A program made the position numbers and the translations under genes. Of a stretch of DNA of 64,000 nucleotides, positions 43,323 to 51,473 are shown one piece after another (position 1 is the stretch's first letter; the number at the start of each line of letters is the position of its first letter). This DNA is from Paraburkholderia sp. (lineage in GTDB: Bacteria; Pseudomonadota; Gammaproteobacteria; Burkholderiales; Burkholderiaceae): contig NZ_JAPWKB010000020.1 in NCBI RefSeq assembly GCF_028283785.1, positions 1 to 64,000 on the forward strand. Direction: 5' to 3'. Below the pieces are notes generated by a model, which made no database searches, was not told where the DNA came from, and saw only the letters and a program-made list of their open reading frames with translations.

Positions 43323-44068
43323 TCTGCCGGCTGGGCGCATGGCATATCGAGTCGGACGGCATGCTGAGCGCAACCGAACTTGCGTCGCTCGATGGCTTGC
43401 GGGCGATCGAGGCCGAACGCGCCGCGCAAGCCGCCGACGCGCGGCAGACGCTGGGCCGACGGGTGCGCGAACTCAAGCGACGCGCATGGCGGCGCGGACA
43501 CGCGGCAGGCAAACGCGCCGCGCTGTGCGCGTTCGTCGGCGGCGCGGCGTCGGTGGCGCTGGCGGCGCGGTCGGTCGAAGCGCGGCTGACGCAGATCGTG
43601 CTCGGCGCCGTCACCGACATAGTCGGCCAGTTGCCGCCGTCGGCTGCGTTGACCCAGCAGTTGCGTCGTGCGCTGGCAGTGTCGCAGTCGCAGCGGCTGG
43701 TGTCGGTGCGGGTCGCGCCGTCCGCATTCGACGACGCGGTGCGACTGCTCGCCACGATCGAGCGGGAACTCGGCATGTCGTTATGCAGTGTGCTCGCCGA
43801 TGCCGGACTGCCGCGCCATTCGTGCGTGATCGAAACCGAGCGCGGCGTGATCGACGGCGGACTCGCGGTGCAGTTGCGCGCGCTGGAGTGCGGTATCCGC
43901 GACGGCGTCGCCGACGCATTGCGCGGCGACGATCCGGTCGCGCTACGGGCAAGCCTCGCCTTGCTCGAACACGATGTCCGCGACGCCGTTGCGGCATTGA
44001 GCGGATCGCGGGTCGCGGAACCGCCGACGCCATCCATGCCGATTGCCCGCGCACGGGAGGCCGTATGA
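43316..44068 (+). CDS. sctL: T3SS stator protein SctL
   Basis: A 250-residue FliH/HrpE/YscL-type protein. The N-terminal helix (LRAIEAERAAQAADARQTLG) leads into the conserved domain with VRVAPSAFDDAVRLLATIER and the short ETERGVIDGGLAVQLRALE, equivalent to the family motif ETxxGxIDxSLxxQL. It controls and anchors the SctN ATPase. It ends in a four-base overlap with sctQ. Confidence 0.86.
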   Translation: MLICRLGAWHIESDGMLSATELASLDGLRAIEAERAAQAADARQTLGRRVRELKRRAWRRGHAAGKRAALCAFVGGAASVALAARSVEARLTQIVLGAVTDIVGQLPPSAALTQQLRRALAVSQSQRLVSVRVAPSAFDDAVRLLATIERELGMSLCSVLADAGLPRHSCVIETERGVIDGGLAVQLRALECGIRDGVADALRGDDPVALRASLALLEHDVRDAVAALSGSRVAEPPTPSMPIARAREAV

Positions 44069-45036
44069 CGCTTTGGCCTGACATGGAGACCCTGAGTTTC
44101 GACGACGCGCGACGCCACAACCTCGCGTTGCAGCACGTCGGTCGGCCGCGACACGTGCAGGTCGGCGCGCGGGCTTTCTCGCTCGCGTTCGAGCCGTGCC
44201 GCGCCCGCTATCCGGTGCAACTTTTGGGCGTGGCAGCCGGCGCGCCGTTCACCGCGGTCTGCGATGCCGGCGCGTTGCTGCCGGAACTGACGCCCGCCGT
44301 GATCGCGGCGCGCGGCGACAGCGCGTCGATCCATCTCGCCGACGCGTTGAGCGACTGGCTCTGCGCAATCGAAGGCCTGTTCGGTTTCACGATCGAACTG
44401 ACCGCCGTTGCGTTCGACGCGGTTCCTGAACCCGGTGCTTACGGGATCGCGGTCACGCATCTGAGAAGCGGCCGCGCCGCGCATTTTTCGTTTCGCAGCG
44501 CAGCCGTCGATACCTGGTTGCGACTGCATCCGTCCGCGTCGCCGCAACGCGACGCGGTATGGCGGCGGCTGTATGTGCGACTGCCGGTCTGCGTGACCGG
44601 ACCGTCGATGTCGCTGCCGCGTTTGCGCAGACTCGCCGTCGGCGATGCGCTGCTGTTCGACCGGCATTCGTGTCATCTGCGCGTGTCGCTGCGGATCGGC
44701 GCGTGCCGGATCCTGTTGAAATTTACCGAGGAGTACACCTTGATCGATCAACTGATGAACGATGAAACGCCGCCCGTCGAAGTGACGAGCGAACTGCTGC
44801 CGATCGATGCGCTGACCTTCGCCTTCGATGCAGTGCTCGGCACGCTGTCGCTCTCGGTCGAGGAACTGGCGCATCTGCGTCAGGGATCGATCGTCGCGTT
44901 CCGGCTGCCCGCGCGCGAGCGGACCGTCACGCTGTTGTGCCAGGGGATTCCGTTCGCGCGCGGCGAGTTGATCGATGTCGAAGGATCGATGGGCGTGCGG
45001 ATCACGCGCATGACGCACGAGGACGTCGCGGCATGA
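44065..45036 (+). CDS. sctQ: T3SS cytoplasmic C-ring protein SctQ
   Basis: A 323-residue SPOA-domain protein. The C-terminal surface-presentation domain contains FAFDAVLGTLSLSVEELAHL and GELIDVEGSMGVRITRM. It forms the pods of the sorting platform that bind substrates and chaperones. GGGAGG lies just upstream of the ATG. An internal start for the short SctQ-C form was not evident. Confidence 0.9.
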   Translation: MTLWPDMETLSFDDARRHNLALQHVGRPRHVQVGARAFSLAFEPCRARYPVQLLGVAAGAPFTAVCDAGALLPELTPAVIAARGDSASIHLADALSDWLCAIEGLFGFTIELTAVAFDAVPEPGAYGIAVTHLRSGRAAHFSFRSAAVDTWLRLHPSASPQRDAVWRRLYVRLPVCVTGPSMSLPRLRRLAVGDALLFDRHSCHLRVSLRIGACRILLKFTEEYTLIDQLMNDETPPVEVTSELLPIDALTFAFDAVLGTLSLSVEELAHLRQGSIVAFRLPARERTVTLLCQGIPFARGELIDVEGSMGVRITRMTHEDVAA

Positions 45037-45716
45037 TGTCCCAACCCGACCCGCTTCAGGTCGTCACGGCGTTCTTTATGCTCGGCGCGTTGCCGCTCGC
45101 GGTCGTGATGACCACCTCGTTCACCAAGTTCAGCATCGTGCTGAATTTGCTGCGCTCGGCGCTCGGCGTCCAACAGGCGCCGGGCAACCTGACGATCTCC
45201 GGACTGGCGCTCGCCGCAACGCTGGTCGTGATGTCGCCGACGCTGGCGAAGATCGAAGCCGCGTTGCCGCCGGGCGACGGCGATGGCGACGGTGACGCGC
45301 TGGTGCTGCCACGTCCCGGCGAGTTGTTGCAGGCGGTGCGCGGTCCGCTCGGCGAATTCATGCTGGCGCATTCGCGTGCCGACGAGCGTGTGTTTCTGGT
45401 CGGCGCGGCGAAGCGGATCGACCCGGCGCGCGACGCGCGCGAGACCGATCTGACGCTGCTGGTTCCAGCATTTCTGATCAGCGAAATTTCGAGCGGATTC
45501 GAAGCGGGTTTTCTGCTTTACATCGCGTTTCTGGTGGTGGATCTGGTAGTCGCCAACGTGCTGACCGCGATGGGCATGGTGATGCTGTCGCCGAGCACGG
45601 TGTCGATACCGTTGAAGCTCTTTCTGTTCGTGTCGGTGTCGGGGATGTCGAAGCTGATGCACGGCCTGATCGTCGGCTATGCCGGAAACGTTGGAAACGT
45701 CGGGCATGCGGGATGA
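45033..45716 (+). CDS. sctR: T3SS export apparatus protein SctR
   Basis: A 227-residue FliP-family membrane protein. Typical stretches are TSFTKFSIVLNLLRSALGVQ, LLVPAFLISEISSGFEAGFL and MVMLSPSTVSIPLKLFLFV. It forms the export gate with SctS and SctT. A GDGDGDGD run (about residues 84-91) in the periplasmic loop is an unusual low-complexity insert. It overlaps sctQ and sctS by ATGA. Confidence 0.95.
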   Translation: MMSQPDPLQVVTAFFMLGALPLAVVMTTSFTKFSIVLNLLRSALGVQQAPGNLTISGLALAATLVVMSPTLAKIEAALPPGDGDGDGDALVLPRPGELLQAVRGPLGEFMLAHSRADERVFLVGAAKRIDPARDARETDLTLLVPAFLISEISSGFEAGFLLYIAFLVVDLVVANVLTAMGMVMLSPSTVSIPLKLFLFVSVSGMSKLMHGLIVGYAGNVGNVGHAG

Positions 45717-45988
45717 ACGCAATGCCTTCGCTTTCGTCGTTGTCCGCCGACGCGCTGCTGCTGGTGTTCTGGCTGTCGCTGCCCGCGCTCGCGGTCGCAA
45801 CCCTCGTCGGTCTGTTGCTCGGGCTGTTGCAGTCGATCACGCAGATTCAGGATCAGAGCCTGCCGTACGGCGCGAAGATCATTTGCGTCGGCGCGGTGCT
45901 GATCGTGACGGCGCCGTGGGCGGGGCGCGAACTGGCGCGCTTTCTCGGGCACGTGTTCGCGTATATCGCGGCGGGGCGTTCGCACTGA
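45713..45988 (+). CDS. sctS: T3SS export apparatus protein SctS
   Basis: A 91-residue FliQ-family protein with two membrane helices (LLLVFWLSLPALAVATLVGL and ICVGAVLIVTAPWAGREL), linked by QSITQIQDQSLPYGAK, the diagnostic family loop. It lies between sctR and sctT. Confidence 0.95.
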   Translation: MNAMPSLSSLSADALLLVFWLSLPALAVATLVGLLLGLLQSITQIQDQSLPYGAKIICVGAVLIVTAPWAGRELARFLGHVFAYIAAGRSH

Positions 45989-45990
45989 TC

Positions 45991-46713
45991 ATGGAACACA
46001 CCGCATATCTCGAAGGCTGGGCGTTCTGCGCGATCAGACCGGCCGTGGCGCTGTTCCTGATCCCGTTCGGTCAGAGCGGCTCGGTGGGGATCGCGCTGCG
46101 TCTGCCGGTGCTGCTGTCGATCGCGATGCTGCCGCAGCAGGTCGGATGGCCGCCGCATCTGCTCGCGGCGATGTGCGTCGAAGCCGTCACCGGCGTGGTG
46201 CTCGGACTCACGCTCGGCACCGTGTTTCAGGCAGCCGCCGCAGCGGGCGCGGTGCTCGATCTGCAAGGCGGCTACGCGAGCGGCGCCATTTACGATCCGC
46301 ATTTTCAGTCGGAAGCGGCGCTTTTCGAAACGCTGTTCCTGCAGTTCGCCGCGTTGACGATGTTCACGGGTCCGGGCTTGCCGCTACTGTTCGGCTTTTT
46401 TATCGATGCGTGGGTGGTGTGGCCGCCGGGCCGCTGGCGTGTCGATTTCCACGACGTGTTCCAGCGGCTCGCGTTGCGCGAGCTTGCACAGGTTTTGACG
46501 GATGGCGTGCGGCTCGCCAGTCCGTTGCTCGGTCTCGCGCTGCTGGTCGATATCGCGTTCGGTTTGATGTCGCGGCACGCGAAGCGGCTCAATCCGTTCG
46601 CGACCGCGCGCACGGTGAAGGCGCTGATTTTTTCGTTCGCGGCGATGCTCAGCGTGCCCGCGCTGTTTGCGCAGTTGCGCATCGTGCTCGATCACGCGCT
46701 GCATTTGCGATGA
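45991..46713 (+). CDS. sctT: T3SS export apparatus protein SctT
   Basis: A 240-residue FliR-family membrane protein. Six or more helices are visible, with VGIALRLPVLLSIAMLPQQV, the AGAVLDLQGGYASGAIYDP loop, and LLGLALLVDIAFGLMSRHAK. It is slightly shorter than average (about 260). The ATG at 45991 follows the sctS stop by two bases. Confidence 0.93.
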   Translation: MEHTAYLEGWAFCAIRPAVALFLIPFGQSGSVGIALRLPVLLSIAMLPQQVGWPPHLLAAMCVEAVTGVVLGLTLGTVFQAAAAAGAVLDLQGGYASGAIYDPHFQSEAALFETLFLQFAALTMFTGPGLPLLFGFFIDAWVVWPPGRWRVDFHDVFQRLALRELAQVLTDGVRLASPLLGLALLVDIAFGLMSRHAKRLNPFATARTVKALIFSFAAMLSVPALFAQLRIVLDHALHLR

Positions 46714-46720
46714 GCGCGCG

Positions 46721-47461
46721 ATGAGCAACAAGACCGAAGCGCCCACCGCCAAACGCCTGCGCCGCGCGCGCCGCGACGGCGAGACCGCGAAGAGCGCGCA
46801 TCTGACCACGGCGTTCAGCGGTCTCGCGTGGTGGCTGTATCTGTCGATCGAGGCGCCGCGTCTGTATGCGCTGTTTGCGAGCCTGATCGAACGGATCACA
46901 AGTCTCGATGCGCGTCTGCCGTTTCGCGAGCGTCTCGCGCACACGCTCGCGATGCTCGACGTGCTGGTGCTGCCGTCGCTGGTCGCGCTCGGCGTCGGCG
47001 CGCTGGCCGTGCTCGTGCCGGAATCGATGCAGACCCGCGGCATGCTCGCATGGAAGCGCGTCGCGCCCGATCCCAAACACCTGAATCCAGTTAACGGACT
47101 CAGGCAGCTTGTCAGCATCCGCGTGCTGTGGGACGGTGCGCTGACCTTGCTCCAGTTCGCGATCCTGCTGGCGCTGTTCGTGCAGGCGTTGCTAACCGCG
47201 TTGCGGCAACTCGCGCCGGTCTATGCGTGGCCGGTGCCGGCGCATCTCGGCTATATCGCGATCACGCATTCGCATCTGTTCGCGTGGATGGCCGCGTCGC
47301 AGATCGTGCCCGGCGCCGCCGACTATTTCATCCAGCGCTTTCTGTGGATGCGCGACATGCGCATGGACAAAAGCGAAATCAAACGCGAATTCCGCGACGA
47401 CGAAGGCGACCCGCAGATCAAAAGCCGTCGACGCGCGATTCATCGGGAGCTTGGTCAATAA
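46721..47461 (+). CDS. sctU: T3SS export apparatus switch protein SctU, C-terminally truncated
   Basis: A 246-residue FlhB-family protein. The N-terminus KTEAPTAKRLRRARRDGETA and the four-helix membrane domain are intact, ending in the conserved linker DKSEIKREFRDDEGDPQIKS and RRRAIHREL. The chain then stops (GQ-TAA), whereas normal SctU proteins are about 350 residues long and continue into a cytoplasmic domain that self-cleaves at NPTH. No NPTH motif was found in any frame nearby. One extra base around 47454 would explain the stop, but restoring the frame runs straight into the sctV start, not into the missing domain. Confidence 0.88.
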   Translation: MSNKTEAPTAKRLRRARRDGETAKSAHLTTAFSGLAWWLYLSIEAPRLYALFASLIERITSLDARLPFRERLAHTLAMLDVLVLPSLVALGVGALAVLVPESMQTRGMLAWKRVAPDPKHLNPVNGLRQLVSIRVLWDGALTLLQFAILLALFVQALLTALRQLAPVYAWPVPAHLGYIAITHSHLFAWMAASQIVPGAADYFIQRFLWMRDMRMDKSEIKREFRDDEGDPQIKSRRRAIHRELGQ

Positions 47462-47462
47462 C

Positions 47463-49542
47463 ATGTCGAACCGTTCCATTCTCGTCCGTTACGATCTGTC
47501 GTCGCTGTTCGCGCGTCATGCGGATCTCGCGGTCGGTGTCGCGCTGTTGTCGGTGCTGGCGCTGCTGATCGTGCCGGTGCCGCCGTTCGTGCTCGATCTG
47601 TTTATCTGCGCGGGTTTTGCCGTCAGCCTGATGATGCTGACCACCACGCTATATATGTCGAAAGCCGCGGAGTTCGCGAGTTTTCCGTCGCTGCTGCTGG
47701 TCACGACGCTGTTGCGGCTCGCGCTCGCGATTGCGTCGACGCGGATGATCCTGCTGCACGCGCACGCGGGCAAGATCATCGGCGCGTTCGGCGAAATGGT
47801 CGCGGGCGGCAATGTCGCGGTCGGCCTCGTGGTGTTCGTCGTGCTGGCCGCGATCCAGTTCATCGTGGTCGCGAAAGGAGCAGACCGCGTCGCCGAAGTC
47901 GCGGCGCGCTTTACGCTCGACGGTATTCCGGGCCGTCAGATGAGTATCGACGCCGACTTGCGCAGCGGCGTGCTGAGCGCCGCGCAGGCTAGCGCGATGC
48001 GCGCGTCGCTGGAACGCGAAACCTACTTTTACGGCTCGCTCGACGGTGCGATGAAGTTCGTCAAGGGCGATGCGATCGCGGGCCTCGTCGTCGCGCTGGT
48101 GAATATCGTCGGCGGGCTCGCGGTCGGCATCGCGCAGCGCGACATGTCGTTCGGCGACGCGCTGCGCACGTACACGATCCTGACCGTCGGCGATGGGCTG
48201 GTGTCGCAGATTCCGTCGCTGATCGTGTCGGTGGCGGCGGGGATTCTGGTCACGCGCGTCGCGTCGGCCGATCGTCCGGACACGCATCTCGGCGGCGATA
48301 TCTACCGGCAACTGACGCTGCATCCGAAGGCGATCGCGATGGCGGGCGTCGCGTGTCTGTCGCTGGCGGCGATCCCGGATTTTCCGCACGTCCAGTTCGC
48401 GATCGCGGGCGGCGTGCTGCTCGCGCTGGCGCTCACGTTAATGCGCAAGGCCGCGCTCGCGACGCACGCACAGCGCGCGCTGATGCCGGGCCATGACGCG
48501 CGACGGCGGCCATTACGTGCCGCGCATACTCGACGATGTCGAACTCGGCACCAGCGCGGCGCTGCGGCTCCGGCTCGGCGCGGGCGCGTTCGATGCGTTG
48601 CGTCCCGACGCGCTGAACCGGCAGTTGGCCCTGTTGCGGCGTCGGTTGATGGTCGAACTGGGTGTGCCGTTTCCCGGACTCGCGTTGCTGCGCGATGGGC
48701 GGCTTGCACCCGAGCGCTACATCGTCGATATCGAGGACGTGCCCTGGTCGAGCGGTTCGCTGGTCGCCGCGCATACGCTGGTCAGCGGCGAGGCGGCGCG
48801 CATCGTGTTCGACGGCGTCGAAGGGTACCGGCCGCTCGCGGCGAGATCGGTGTGGGTGACGGAGGCGACCGCCGCGTCGATCGACGATCCGGCGATTCTC
48901 AAAGCCACCGCCGACGAAGTGGTGTGCGAGCACCTCGGCGAAGTCTGCGAGCGATCGGCCGCGCATTTTCTCGGCACGCAGGAGACCCGCTTTCTGCTCG
49001 ATCAACTGGCGGTCGAATTCCGCGAACTGGTCACGCAGGCGGGACAGGCCGCGAGCACGGTCCAGCTCGCGGGCGTGCTGCGGCAATTGCTGCAACAGCG
49101 CATTCCGGTCCGTAATCTGCGGGCGATTCTCGAAGCGGTGGTGCGCGTGCCGGCCGCCGAACGCAGCATGGACCGGATGGTCCGCGACGCGCGGATCCAG
49201 TTGGGCCGTCAGATCGCGCGCAACTACGCCGACCTCACGACGTGGACGATCGACGCGGCCGTGCTGGAGGCGAGTTGGGAAGCGAGCCTCGAAGCGCAGA
49301 TCAGGAGTGGCGTCGATGGCGAGCCGCAATGCACGCTGTCCGCCGACGAACTGGAGCACGTGCAGCAGGTCTTCGCGACCGAGCTCGACGGAATCCCGCT
49401 GGTCGTCACGAACGCCGTGCTGCGTCCGCATCTGGCGCGTTTGCTGCGCGACTTTGGGCGACACGTCGAGGTGCTGGCGATCGAGGAGATTCCGCTCGAC
49501 CTCTATCGCGTCCAGACCATCGCGACGCTCGGTGCAGCGTGA
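47463..49542 (+). pseudogene. sctV: T3SS export gate SctV, interrupted by a +1 frameshift
   Basis: An FHIPEP-family export gate in two frames. From 47463 the first frame encodes the membrane domain (PSLLLVTTLLRLALAIASTR, FTLDGIPGRQMSIDADLRSG, YTILTVGDGLVSQIPSLIVS) up to about 48480, then drifts into nonsense until 49115. The cytoplasmic nonamer-ring domain continues in the next frame from ATG 48493 to 49542 (HFLGTQETRFLLDQLAVEFR, IPVRNLRAILEAVV). One surplus base between about 48484 and 48510, in the inter-domain linker, accounts for the break. Alternatives are a sequencing error, ribosomal frameshifting, or two separate products, since 48493 is an ATG. Confidence 0.85.
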
Positions 49543-49552
49543 GGCGCGCACG

Positions 49553-50929
49553 ATGAATCCTTCTGACAACAGCGCGATGGAATTGCCGTGCATGGTGGCG
49601 TCCGTGCCATCGTTGCGAGGCCGGGTGGTCGAAGCGCGCGGCGTGATTGCGCGCCTGGTCGGCGTGTCGTTGCGGATCGGCGAGAAGGTGCGGCTGGTGC
49701 GCCCCGACACGCTGGAGGCGCAATACGGCGAAGTGGTCGGCTTTGCGCAGGACGGCGCGCTGGTGATGCCGCTCGCCGGACTGGCCGGGCTGTCCGATAT
49801 CACCGAAGTGCAGGGCTGCGGCTCGGCGTGGAGTCGCGTCGATGCGGCGAGCTTGCTGGGACGCGTGGTGGACGGGCTCGGCAATCCGCTCGACGGCGGC
49901 GCGGCGTTGTCTGGCGCGGAGACCGTGGTCGAAACGCCGGTCGCTTCGCGCGACACGCCGGACCACGCCGCTTCGCTGAATCCGCTCGAACGGCCGGTGA
50001 TTACGACGCCGTTCGTCACGGGCGTGCGTGCGATCGACGCACTGTTGACCTGCGGCGTCGGTCAGCGCACGGGCATTTTCGCGTCGGCGGGTGGCGGCAA
50101 AAGCACCATCATGGGCATGATCGCGAACGGTGCGCGCACCGACGCCATCGTGATCGCGCTGATCGGCGAGCGCGGCCGGGAAGTCGCCGAGTTTATTCAC
50201 GATCACCTCGACCATCGGCGCGGCTCGACGGTCGTGATCGTCGCGACGTCGGATCGTCCGGCAGCGGAGCGGATCAAGGCCGCAGAACTGGCGTCGCAGG
50301 TGGCGGCGGATTTGCGTGCGACCGGACGCAACGTGCTGCTGCTGTTCGACTCGTTGACGCGCTATGCACGCGCGTTGCGCGAGCTGGGACTGGCGGTCGG
50401 CGAACCGCCGTTGCGAGGCGGTTTTCCGCCGAGCGTGTTCGCGCGTCTGCCGCGTCTGATCGAGCGGGCGGGCGTGACCGCGCAGGGCAGCATCACCGCG
50501 TTTTACACGGTCCTCGCCGACGAAGCGGATCTGTCGGATCCGGTCGCGGAAGAGGCGCGCTCGCTGCTCGACGGGCATATCCAGTTGTCGTCGGCGCTGG
50601 GCGCGTCGGGACACTATCCGGCCATCGATATCCTGCGTAGTCGCAGCCGCTTGATGAATCGCGTCACCGATGCCGCGCAACAGGCGCATGCGAGTCGGGT
50701 CCGCGACTGGCTCGCGCGTTACGAGGATGTGGAGATGCTGCTGCAGATCGGCGAATACGAGCGCGGTCACGATCCACTGACCGATCGGGCGATCGACCGA
50801 CGTCCGGCAATCCAGCGGTTTTTGCGTCAGCCTTACGACGTGTGCAGCACGTGGCAGGAAACGCGCGCGATGCTGGCGGTGTTGAGCGACGACGCGAGCG
50901 ATGCCGAAGATTGGCGCGACGGCCGATGA
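49553..50929 (+). CDS. sctN: T3SS ATPase SctN
   Basis: A 458-residue FliI/YscN ATPase. Walker A is SAGGGKST at about residues 178-186 and Walker B is in NVLLLFDSLTRYARALRELG. The export-ATPase signature is present in GEPPLRGGFPPSVFARLPRL and SRVRDWLARYEDVEMLLQIG. It unfolds substrates and detaches chaperones. It lies 10 bases after sctV and overlaps sctO by ATGA. Confidence 0.96.
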   Translation: MNPSDNSAMELPCMVASVPSLRGRVVEARGVIARLVGVSLRIGEKVRLVRPDTLEAQYGEVVGFAQDGALVMPLAGLAGLSDITEVQGCGSAWSRVDAASLLGRVVDGLGNPLDGGAALSGAETVVETPVASRDTPDHAASLNPLERPVITTPFVTGVRAIDALLTCGVGQRTGIFASAGGGKSTIMGMIANGARTDAIVIALIGERGREVAEFIHDHLDHRRGSTVVIVATSDRPAAERIKAAELASQVAADLRATGRNVLLLFDSLTRYARALRELGLAVGEPPLRGGFPPSVFARLPRLIERAGVTAQGSITAFYTVLADEADLSDPVAEEARSLLDGHIQLSSALGASGHYPAIDILRSRSRLMNRVTDAAQQAHASRVRDWLARYEDVEMLLQIGEYERGHDPLTDRAIDRRPAIQRFLRQPYDVCSTWQETRAMLAVLSDDASDAEDWRDGR

Positions 50930-51396
50930 GTGACCCACGACGACGCACAACGACGGGCCCAACGACGCGCGCGGCGCGAGACGCCGATCTATGGGCGTTG
51001 CTCGCGCGGGTGCGCGGCGTGCGGGTTCGACGCAAGCTGCGTGCGCTGGCGGAGGCGCGTCGGCGAGAGCGGCATGCGGCCGTGCAGGTGACGGAGTCGT
51101 TCGACGCGCTGCAACGGCATGCGGAGCAACGGTTGCGGGTGCTGGCCGAATGCCGCCGCGATCGGCGTGCGGGCGCCCAATGGTATGCGACGCTGCGCGC
51201 GCACGATGCCGGCGCGGCGAGTTTGCATCAGAGTCTCGACGACGCACGACACGCGCATGCGGCGGCGCGCGATGCCGCCAGCGACGCGTTGTCGCGATGG
51301 CGGATCGAGCGGGTTCGGCATGACGAGGCGAAACGCCGGTTGCGGATCGCGGTCGCGTGGGCGTCGGGTGACGGGATCGAAGACGGGCCGGGGTGA
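50926..51396 (+). CDS. sctO: T3SS stalk protein SctO
   Basis: A 156-residue Arg/Ala-rich protein that is almost wholly alpha-helical and coiled-coil, with the size and position of the YscO/FliJ stalk that links the ATPase to SctV. Sequence conservation in this family is low, so the call rests on position, length and helical character. It is the last gene of the collinear structural operon. Confidence 0.74.
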   Translation: MSDPRRRTTTGPTTRAARDADLWALLARVRGVRVRRKLRALAEARRRERHAAVQVTESFDALQRHAEQRLRVLAECRRDRRAGAQWYATLRAHDAGAASLHQSLDDARHAHAAARDAASDALSRWRIERVRHDEAKRRLRIAVAWASGDGIEDGPG

Positions 51397-51473
51397 CGCG
51401 CCGGATGCCGCGCAGGCGTTGGACGATGCGCGGCATCCGCAGAGGGCGATCGCCCTCAGGTATCGGACGTCGA

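Noticed and set aside
43339..45036. A 565-codon ORF reading through sctL in another frame into sctQ
   Set aside because: The first 240 codons are the out-of-frame shadow of sctL; SctQ begins at 44065 with its own ribosome-binding site.
48433..50019. A 528-codon minus-strand ORF opposite sctV and sctN
   Set aside because: It is a mirror frame of strongly conserved genes and has no motif.
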